Made by a program: the position numbers and the translations under genes. The notes below the pieces were generated by a model, which worked only from the letters and a program-made list of their open reading frames with translations, was not told the origin of the DNA and ran no database searches. Source: Zancudomyces culisetae (taxonomy: Eukaryota; Kickxellomycota; Harpellomycetes; Harpellales; Legeriomycetaceae). Taken from it: DNA of 50,486 nucleotides. This document shows, piece after piece, positions 42,768-50,486 of this stretch. Each line of letters begins with the position of its first letter. Position 1 is the stretch's first letter. The stretch is from assembly GCA_001969505.1 (NCBI GenBank), contig LSSK01000356.1, forward strand, positions 1 through 50,486. Direction: 5' to 3'.

Positions 42768-45461
42768 ATGGACCAAGAACCAAATACCAGCGCAAGCAAT
42801 TCCTGCTTTCCCGCAACCTTACATTCAGACCTCACGAAATGCGCCAATCCTCATTTACTCCCACACATTGCTGCTTTGTGGCTCGATAGCAAACGCAAAA
42901 ACCAAAAGATCCAGTTCAATTATGCCAAGGCGTATAAATCGATACTCGCATACCCAGTGCCCATTGCGGTTCAGGACACCATGCGCGAATGTGTCCAGCT
43001 TGAGGGCATTGGACCTGTTACTGCCAAGAAGTTGTTTAATCTGTGTACCAACAACCACCAAGACCAAGCCCATACATTGCAGCCTGAACACCAGAAACAA
43101 AATTCTGCAGTTTTAGATGGGTGTGGTGATAGTCACATTTCAAAGGATGTAGCTGAGGTTGCTGTTAACACAAAAAGGCAAAAATCCAGGAAAAAGACTT
43201 CTATTTATATTCCGAAGTACAAGTCTGCTCCGTTTGCCTTGCTTATCGGATTATACAAGGCGGCCATAAAACACGGTCTTGATAGTTATATTGCAAAACG
43301 CGAGCTAATACAATTGTCGTTGCCATATTATCGACACAACAATGGCGCTGTCACCATAAGCAACCACACTCACAATCCCAGCACCAGCACCAGTAACGGT
43401 AACAGCAACAGCACAAATAACAACAACACTAGTAGCAGCAGTAAACTTGGAGATTGGTTTAATCTATGGGCTGGAATTAAGACCTTAGAAAAGTACCAGT
43501 ACGTCAAAAGAAAATCGCCTACAACCCATAGGTTTGTTATTACAGAGAATATGGGCATGATAGCAGCCCAGAAAATTGTTTTGGCACTACTGATGTACTC
43601 CAACTCTGGCTCACCTGGAGTCACAGATGAACAACTTGCTGGTACCAAAAATCCTGATACAGATGATGATATTAATCTTACGCATGAAGATATTGAGATT
43701 TTTAAGCTAGGTGAAAGGCTTTACTCCGAGACAAACTCAGATGTAGGTATTGGTACGAATACTAATGCTACACTTACCAAAGCCAATGCAGGACATTTAA
43801 TAGATATGGCTACTGATACCAGTCGCAAGGGCGATTACGACACTAGGTTTCCTGCCGACTTGGAATCATTGATTGACGACCGCTTTGTATCCGCGTTCTT
43901 CTGTCCTAAAGAATCAGATATAATAGCGACCGATATGCCTATGGCATCTTTGGAGGCTTCAGAGTTCTCGCCTATCATGGTTGAGGCATCCACATACTCC
44001 ATAACTCTATTAATTGACAATCGAGAAATTCGTTCATCTGTAGAGCGTGAGTACACATTAAACACACTGCTAAATTATGGGATTACTGATGTGGAAATTA
44101 CCACATTACCTGTTGGCGACTATGCCTGGATTGCAAGACCAAAGAGCACAATTTGTTTTGACAACCCAGGATCCAGTTCAATAACAGACAGCACAAATTT
44201 TTCAGCTTCTCGGGCTTGTACTACTATTACTTCATCAGATGCAATTATTCTGGATACATTGATTGAGCGAAAAACGTATGATGATTTATATGCCAGTATT
44301 ATCGATGGTCGGATATCTGAGCAAAAAAATAGACTACTTAATTGCGGCGTCGACAATATAATATATATCCTCGAAGGCTGTTCAACACCTGTTTCTGCTA
44401 CACTTCCTGCAGGAACTACAAAGACAAAAGCAAAAACAACGGACTCAAATCCTATACAAGGTACTAGTGGTACAGGTGGTAGTAGTGGTGGTAGATATGA
44501 CCATTTTCAACGATCTGGTGAGGACTTTGTCTATGAGACTGTTAATAGACTTACAATAAACAGCGACATCCGCGTTAAAAAACTACTTTGTTACGATGAA
44601 ACTCTTTGTTATTTATCTAAAATCACTAAACACTATATTAAAAAGTCACAGGTAAATATTTATTATTACCCGTATTTTTTCTTTTTTAGTTTAGATGTCT
44701 TGTATAATCAATTATTTTAAACACTAATCCTGAATTAATTATTGACTACTTCAAACTAGACTGATCATCTATATGTACTTCACGACAAGTATGTAACCAG
44801 CTCATCGATAAACAGTTTAAAGTTAAAGCTATCATCTAACCATTTATCTCGAAATTCTAGCTCAACTGGTGATTCGAATTTTTATTCTCAGCAAACGAAC
44901 CATCCAGATGCTGAAACTATCAGGAAAAAGGACATCCGTGAAGATTTAAATAAAGGTGTTATTGGAATCTCTTCCGGGGATTCTTCGATTTCTAACCCAA
45001 AGATCAGGCTCCTGATATTTTACGACTCGTTTGCTAGAATTTCTCAAAAATCACTTTCACTATCTATTCAGGAAATGTTTGCACAGTCACTTTTTTCAAT
45101 CCGTGGCATCAGTAAAGACAAGTTGTTTGTTCTGTTGAAGAAGTTCAGTACCCCGATAGAGTAGGTCCATTGCTAGTATTCATACTGCTTTATGTTTTTT
45201 TAGTGGTTCTAATGATGAGCTGGTAACTACTTTATACTGTACTGGTATTAACTGATAATTATCTTAAAAAATACACATGGGTTTGATAGGTTGTATTCCA
45301 TGTTGCATTCTAAACCATTGTTTAAGGAACGGGTACGCATGATTACCGATCTTGACTCTTCCTCTGTGAGCGAGTATTCTCAGATCTCAATCAAGAAACG
45401 GAAAATATATCCCGCATTAGCAGAAAATATAGTTTCGCTGTGGACTTCGAACAACTATTAA
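42768..45461 (+). CDS. MUS81: Mus81 structure-specific endonuclease catalytic subunit
   Basis: Three exons, 42768-44651, 44760-45160 and 45290-45461, give 818 aa (yeast 632, human 551). With its Eme1/Mms4 partner it cuts 3' flaps, replication forks and recombination intermediates in the nucleus. An N-terminal HhH region spans about 27-92 (LEGIGPVTAKKLF). The winged-helix domain is at about 148-272, split by an Asn/Ser-rich loop. The XPF nuclease domain starts near 410, with LLIDNRE (414-420), GD (450-451) and ERKTYDDLYASIIDGR from residue 500. The C-terminal HhH is in exon 2 (FAQSLFSIRGISKDKLFVLL). Inserts of about 50 residues before ERK, and a Gly/Ser/Thr loop after it, explain the extra length. 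Introns are phase 0 and phase 2. Exon 3 joins as GA|G. Confidence 0.92.
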
Positions 45462-46007
45462 CATAGCACATTATGGTCTACATTTTATGACAATCGCAAA
45501 CTGTGTCTTCTTTTAATCCATAAATCGTTAATGTCCTATATCTTGTATGCTAATGAAATTTAATTTAAATGAAGTGTAATATATAGTAGATGCTATTATT
45601 GATCTGATATATTTTTCAGCTGATGTGATGGCTGAGTTTAGTAAAGCACTGAATGTTTCAGCTATATTCAGGTCTCGGATCACTTTGCTAGTTCTGCTTT
45701 CCGTTATGATTGTGTCAAATTCTTTTATTATTGTTCTTATAACAATATACGAAAAGTAAAATGTAATGATTACTAAGCACTATAACTAATTACTATGTAG
45801 TTAAAACGTACATGTGAAGTATATTCTGTTAAGAAAAGGCTAAGGTAACTCGTGTTCACTTTATTAACATTGACTTTACCTTATTATTAATCACGTTTGC
45901 TCTTATATGTGATGATAATCTGCAAAGGAATCTAAATTAATCAGCTAGTAAAACTGACATGTCCACTATACTTCAAAAAAAAAAAGTAAAAAAAATATTA
46001 AAAAGTT
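45462..46007. other. Intergenic, MUS81 / tRNA pair
   Basis: AT-rich spacer. The MUS81 3' end (plus) and the 3' side of the tRNA pair (minus) converge here. No ORF or RNA gene beyond the Pol III terminator is seen. Confidence 0.6.
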
Positions 46008-46012
46008 AAAAA
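46008..46012 (-). terminator. RNA polymerase III terminator of the tRNA pair
   Basis: A run of five T on the minus strand four bases after the tRNA-Cys 3' end, followed by further T runs. There is no T run between the two tRNAs. Confidence 0.75.
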
Positions 46013-46016
46013 CGCA

Positions 46017-46087
46017 GGAGCGACCGGGAATTGAACCCGGGGCCATTCGATCTGCAATCGAATGCTCTGCCGCTGAGCTATCACTCC
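46017..46087 (-). tRNA. tRNA-Cys (GCA anticodon)
   Basis: A 71-nt cloverleaf on the minus strand. The 7-bp acceptor stem pairs GGAGTGA with TCGCTCC (one G-U). The D arm has AGCTCAGCGGCAGAGC. The anticodon stem TTCGA/TCGAA carries loop TTGCAGA with anticodon GCA. The T arm is CCGGGTTCAATTCCCGG. CCA is not encoded and there is no intron. The A and B boxes are internal. Confidence 0.96.
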
Positions 46088-46093
46088 AGACAA

Positions 46094-46166
46094 GGGCTTG
46101 ACCGGGGATTGAACCCGGGGCCTCTCGCACCCAAAGCGAGAATCATACCACTAGACCATCAAGCCC
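46094..46166 (-). tRNA. tRNA-Pro (TGG anticodon)
   Basis: A 73-nt cloverleaf on the minus strand. The acceptor stem pairs GGGCTTG with CAAGCCC perfectly. The D arm is TGGTCTAGTGGTATGATT. The anticodon stem CTCGC/GCGAG has loop TTTGGGT with anticodon TGG. The T arm is CCGGGTTCAATCCCCGG. No intron or encoded CCA. It lies six bases upstream of tRNA-Cys in the direction of transcription. Confidence 0.96.
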
Positions 46167-47799
46167 GCCTAAAATTTCAAGTGTTTGCTTTTTTACATAT
46201 ATTGTAAACTTTTAAAATATTTTGTAAATGTTTGAATGCTTGTGTATTATATGAAGCCTTCTTAGCAATTACAAATCTTTTTATTCAATTCATAGTATTA
46301 TGAATATTTCAGAAAATTGATACAATATCTGTCTTTATTTATCATTACTTTATTAATTTTTATTCAGCAGTGTTTATTTTTTGTAAAAGTAGTGCTAGTT
46401 TAGGAAATAACAAGTAAATTTTAGGAATAACTGATTGTTATATGTATTTTATCCGATATATCATTCAACTATAACTTGATGCTATTATTGATGCATCTGA
46501 GTATATATTCAAATAGTCATCTCGTTTATTTTTGCCTTCTCTTTTGATGTATTGCTGTTACCTACTCCAGGAAAGCATATTTTCAAAGCAAGCTTGCTAG
46601 GCAAAATTACATTCGTTATGTCTCAACTTGTACTCTTTTGACTGTTCAAAATAGACTCTAAAGTAAACTTTTGGTATTCAACTTTACATATGTTTGTTTT
46701 GAATGATATATTTATCAATATCTTGATATACGTTCGGTTTATATCTTTGGACAAGTTTCTGATATCTGCCGCTAGGTATTTTTTTATTAATATAAACCAT
46801 TCGATTGTCTTTTAACCTTTAATATCCAACTTTTCCCACGGCAATTTCCATTACTATATTACTGCTACTTGGATATTTCGCTACACTTTCATTACCTCTT
46901 TTTCCTAGTTATTGTTTCCAAAAATATATATTAAAACCCTCTGTTCCCGCAATTCAAAATTTATAATAACCAATAAGCAAGTAAAATGCATTTGATTATT
47001 CAGCATTTCACCATAAGTTTTAAAGGATAATTTATTTGCAAAAAACTAACAGCCTGTTCTGAAATCAGCAAAAAGTTATCAAATAAGCACACAGAGTCGC
47101 CGATGTTAGTTTATTCAGTCATATTTTTTATGACTTTTTTATTTACAATTATATATCTCAATATTCCACGTTTCTGCTACTTGAAAGAGCCAGTTTTCTT
47201 GCTCTTTTGATTAGTATTTGAGGCTTGGTGTATTGGGGTTACGGCGCTAGTGATAAAGCTTTAGAACAAATTGTGCTGCCTTGTGGTCTGAGGCTCTTGG
47301 TCGTAGATTGCTTGACAGTTCAGTATCTGGTGGGGAGCGAAATGCTAACCAAGCATAGTCGTTGGTGGTGCCAGAGCCTAGCTCTTTTCGGCACTTCAAC
47401 GCGCTCCTTTCCGCGATCTTTTCGTGGACATGCCGCCTGCTACATTCTTGTAGATTAATTTACTGACCACTTTATTTAAACAAGTTTGTGTATCAAACCT
47501 ATAATATATTCAAAATGTCCTGATTTGTATAACTCTTATGCTGGATTATTTACGGCTATAGATCAAGCAAATAAATTTCACTTGTTTCTAATTTGAATTA
47601 TTATTTTAACTTGATCCTTTTGGCAGGCATGTCATCATTTTTAGAACCCTTTAGCTTTATTTAGGTAGCCATCTTACATATCGGAGGAGCTTAGTTAAGC
47701 TAGCTTTAAAAAAAATACAAAACAAACAAAAAATAGTAAAATAAATGATGTATAAGCTGTTTGCATAGATACTTTTGGCGCTGTGTAATACGTGATAGT
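46167..47799. other. Intergenic, tRNA pair / ATG18
   Basis: AT-rich apart from the G+C-rich island at 47205-47460, which is listed separately. No protein gene is recognised. The first part should hold 5' flanking sequence of the tRNA pair and the last part the ATG18 3' end. Confidence 0.55.
47205..47460. ncRNA. Candidate structured RNA (unclassified G+C-rich island)
   Basis: About 255 bases, clearly richer in G+C than flanks that are mostly A/T. A 9-bp stem with one bulged T can form between AGGCTCTTGG (about 47290-47299) and CCAGAGCCT (about 47370-47378). Inside it is the hairpin ATGCT/AGCAT (about 47341-47355). A terminal hairpin CTACA-TTCT-TGTAG lies near 47440-47453. The 77-codon ORF 47225-47458 (+) starts at a non-ATG codon and has no family I recognise. 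I could not match it to RNase P, RNase MRP, SRP, U1-U6 or U3 by eye. The strand and ends are not determined; a decayed gene is the main alternative. Confidence 0.3.
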
Positions 47800-49995
47800 T
47801 TATGTGTATGATGGGGCAGTGCTTTCGTTTGTGTCATGTAAGCTAGAAATCAGAAATAAATAAAAAAGCGTTACCATAATGTTTCAAATACGACAGCGGG
47901 GAAATACTTACCTAAATTGTTTGAGAAGTGTACATTCGCCGCCGCTTCTCAAATCTAAACTATATAAGTATACATATCCTTCCGAGGTTACAACAATCAC
48001 TTGTGGTGTCGTTCTATTCCAAAAAATTTCGTTTTGCGTTTGTTAGTGCTTTTTTTCTTTGGTATAATGTTATTTTTAATCAAAATATATGTATAGCAGG
48101 ATGAAACGTTGAAAGAGATGCAAAATATATCAAGTCATTATACTAGCCTGTATGCTCCGCCGACTCTTTGACTGTGCACCCAAAAAATGAGCAATAAAAG
48201 AATCACAGTAACTCATAGTAATACCAGTATACTTAGCCACTTCGCATACTAAACAAAGTTTGTAGTAACGCTAAAACACCTTACCCTGAAACTGCAGCAA
48301 TACTCTGAACTCCTGATCTAGGCAATTTGAGAAAAGCAAAATCCCGAGAAGGTTCTAAAATTTCGGTTATCGCGCCAGGCATATATGCGGCAGCCTTTCC
48401 AATAAGCTTACTGTTCATAATATTCTTCCAAGAAGCTTTTCCCTTCTGCTTGGCGGGTTGGCCCTCTTGAAAAGATACATTAGATCCTTCTAATGAGTCT
48501 GTATCAATGCTTCGCTCACCCCTTGGAGAAACGCTTAACTTCCCGGCTTTTGACGCCTATTTATGGTGTCGTATATCAGTAAATTACTGATACTAAGGGC
48601 AAGAAGGTAAAAAGATAATAAAAGAGAACATATTCTCAAAATATTGATCTACAATGTAGGAAATAAATGTATCCTAGCTACTTACTCGGTATTCAGAGCG
48701 TCTTGAGATGATTTCTGATGAAAATTCATCCTCTTCGACAGTTGCTTGGTTTTTAGCCATCCCATCGCCCACCTTAAATATATGTATAGTATCAGTAGCC
48801 GAGGAAACACACAATAGTGTTGATTTTGCGTTGAATGTTATACTATATATCTTTGTTGGATATGTTCCCCGTCTAAACTGCGCTATCTTTATGGCATCTG
48901 GTATGGTAAAAATCCGAATTACGGTTCCCTTGTCACTTGCTGTTGCTAGCATTGTACCTTCTGAATTCATAGCTATAGCATGGACCGAACGTTTATGAGC
49001 TTGCACTACTGTAATTGCCTCACATGTATTTGCGTCAAATATCATTACGTCGCTCATAACAGGCTCTGTGCTCTGTGAAGGGGGGGCTCCCATATATGAT
49101 TGAACCGAAGGAACCGGGTACGCTATATAACATTTTTCACTGCTTGGTGACATTGCACACATTCCTATTTACAAAAGCAATTATTTTTTGTATACTACCC
49201 ATTTAATTGTTTATTCTACATTAATATCTCATACTTTCTGGTTGAATAATCTCTTATCCTTTTAATAAGATCTAAAGCATCGTCAAAAAAAAAAAAATAC
49301 CTTTAGGATTTGGGCTAGTGTCAATAGTGTGTAATAATTTCATATTGCTAATGTCGTATATATATATCTGTTCTTCTAAAACAACCATCAGCCTTCTTCT
49401 GTTTAGTTTTACATTCAATATCGTCGTTGGGAATGTCAGCTCACAAATCGTTGATTGCCTCTATTTTTTATAATGTACTTTTGTTAGACAAATGCTACAT
49501 TCTCACAATATTTGGAAAAAAAAAGTAGGGAAAAGAGAATTTGTTATTTTTGGATATTATATGCACCTTTGTATTCGTAATTTGCAATCTTTTCGGAGAC
49601 ATGTGGGGCAATTCACCGGAGCCAACTATAGCTACAAGCGATGTGCAAAACAGCATCTCTACCATTCCAACTCCACCCTGAGCTATTTTCTCAATGTTTA
49701 GTTTTTTTTAATATGTATTACTACAACTAAATTTCTATTTAAATTTAAAGATTTTCCTCTTACTTTTAGAGTAACACTTCCCAAAAGGATCACAATTGTA
49801 TATCTTGAATCCATTCTTCGACCCGACAGAAATGCAGCTAGTTTTTCATTATTAATTATTCAACACATTAGCATTATTTCTTTTACAATTATGAATATAA
49901 ACATAGTGGAGATTAAACCGATCCGATATATACCTATAATCCTGATTGAAATTGATAAAGAGTAAATCGCTCTCTGAACTAGTTGGAATATTCAT
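47800..49995 (-). CDS. ATG18: Atg18 (PROPPIN), phosphoinositide-binding autophagy protein
   Basis: Eight exons, 49995-49934, 49837-49764, 49682-49567, 49460-49301, 49164-48686, 48556-48285, 48013-47912 and 47842-47800, give 435 aa with a continuous frame. It forms a seven-bladed propeller that binds PI3P and PI(3,5)P2 and acts with Atg2 at the growing phagophore and on vacuoles. Conserved segments: [74 protein letters not shown], the lipid-binding FRRG at about 234-237, and [12 protein letters not shown]. The intron after exon 3 has an unusual GTGCAT donor, and the intron after exon 4 begins GTATTTTTT. The loop after FRRG is short. The closest alternative is a paralogue such as Hsv2 or Atg21, but the FRRG context and C-terminus fit Atg18 best. 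Confidence 0.93.
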
Positions 49996-50259
49996 TCTGC
50001 TATGTCTTTCACATTAATAGAGGTAATTTTCCGATTGTTTTTTTTGGCATTAGTAATTCATACACCTTACTAAAACCTTTTTAGTTTATATAAAAATAAG
50101 AAGTAAGATACTTTTTACCTACAGTGTTTAGATTGAATATACCTCCCGTTAATTAAATTAAAACTATTCCAAGACAAGCTTTTATCTTGTGAATATATCT
50201 GTCCTTTGTTTGCCTTCAATGTTCTCATTTTCATTTCCTCATTATTTTTCAGGTTCACC
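49996..50259. other. Upstream region of ATG18
   Basis: Short AT-rich spacer that should hold the ATG18 promoter, and that of a divergent gene if the right-edge ORF is real. A second possible start (ATG at 50002, plus strand, followed by a GTAATT donor) lies only six bases from the ATG18 start codon. Confidence 0.5.
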
Positions 50260-50486
50260 ATGAAACCGCATTTGTTGTCCAATCAGGTTTCTATAAAATT
50301 GCTGGAATATAATATGGGGGATATAATTCTGTGTCCATATTCCAAAGTTGGAACAAACCTGGCTTGTGTTTTCTGAATCTTGTGGAAAAAAACAGTTATT
50401 AAGAGACGTAACTTTATTTAATACTGAAACAGTGCGTATCCAGAGCAAGGGAGAAAAGAAAAAACTTAAAATACACTCTTGTGGGG
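50260..50486 (+). CDS. Possible start of a gene running off the right edge (unrecognised)
   Basis: ATG at 50260 gives exon 50260-50286 (MKPHLLSNQ), which can be spliced in phase 0 over a 61-bp intron (50287-50347, GTTTCT..CCAAAG) into an open frame to the window end. That frame reads LEQTWLVFSESCGKKQLL, then RDVTLFNTETVRIQ. Base composition and residue mix look coding. I do not recognise the protein. The donor is weak, and the first exon may lie elsewhere. The opposite strand is also open (50242-50448), so the coding strand is not certain. Confidence 0.33.

Noticed and set aside
47902-47916. ATACTTACCT, resembling the 5' end of U1 snRNA
   Set aside because: On the minus strand this is AG|GTAAGTAT, the donor after ATG18 exon 7, in phase with exon 8. 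No U1 body follows.
1-50486. Transposons, CRISPR arrays, integrated viruses, toxin loci
   Set aside because: No transposase, reverse transcriptase or integrase motifs, no long terminal or inverted repeats, and no regularly spaced repeats were seen on either strand.

Overview
This is a nuclear contig from an AT-rich fungus with short GT-AG introns and long low-complexity coding tracts. Fungal markers include a DASH kinetochore subunit (Dad3-like), Atg18, the SAGA subunit Spt20, an Sds3-type Rpd3L subunit and the SWR1 subunit Swc5. The genome also keeps genes that Saccharomyces lacks: RFWD3-like E3, DNAJC12-like J protein, NAT9, a DUF4211/CCDC82 protein and tripeptidyl peptidase II. I infer an early-diverging fungus, possibly of the Zoopagomycota/Kickxellomycotina kind. 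That placement is a guess from gene content and composition. CTG is used at conserved leucines (for example in ATG18), so this is not a CUG-Ser yeast.

Layout. 1-3303 (-): RFWD3-like RING E3, running off the left edge. 4089-9770 (-): a giant SPT20. 11182-12008 (+): a DNAJC12-like gene, convergent with a six-exon NAT9 (12239-13517, -). 14074-20851 (-): DUF4211 protein, SWC5 and SDS3-like, with one small unrecognised ORF on the + strand. 20852-24861: about 4 kb without a supportable gene. 24862-28877: peroxisomal acyl-CoA thioesterase (-), DPH4 (+) and 3-ketodihydrosphingosine reductase (-). 29521-45461 (+): DAD3, NOP12, PWP2, TPP2 and MUS81 in tandem. 46017-46166 (-): a tRNA-Pro/tRNA-Cys pair. 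About 47.2-47.46 kb: an unexplained G+C-rich, hairpin-forming island. 47800-49995 (-): eight-exon ATG18. Right edge: the start of a possible further + strand gene.

The genes are housekeeping and not a pathway cluster. Three chromatin-complex subunits (SAGA, SWR1, Rpd3L) lie within about 17 kb. NOP12 and PWP2, both ribosome-biogenesis factors, are adjacent. RFWD3 and MUS81 act in replication-fork and crosslink repair. I saw no transposon, CRISPR array, prophage or toxin locus, and no clear undescribed multi-gene system. The most interesting points are the spliced RFWD3 with a huge disordered N-terminus, in-frame exons upstream of the thioesterase, the DNAJC12-like gene in a fungus, NAT9 with five consecutive phase-1 introns, the likely dicistronic tRNA pair, and the structured G+C-rich island.
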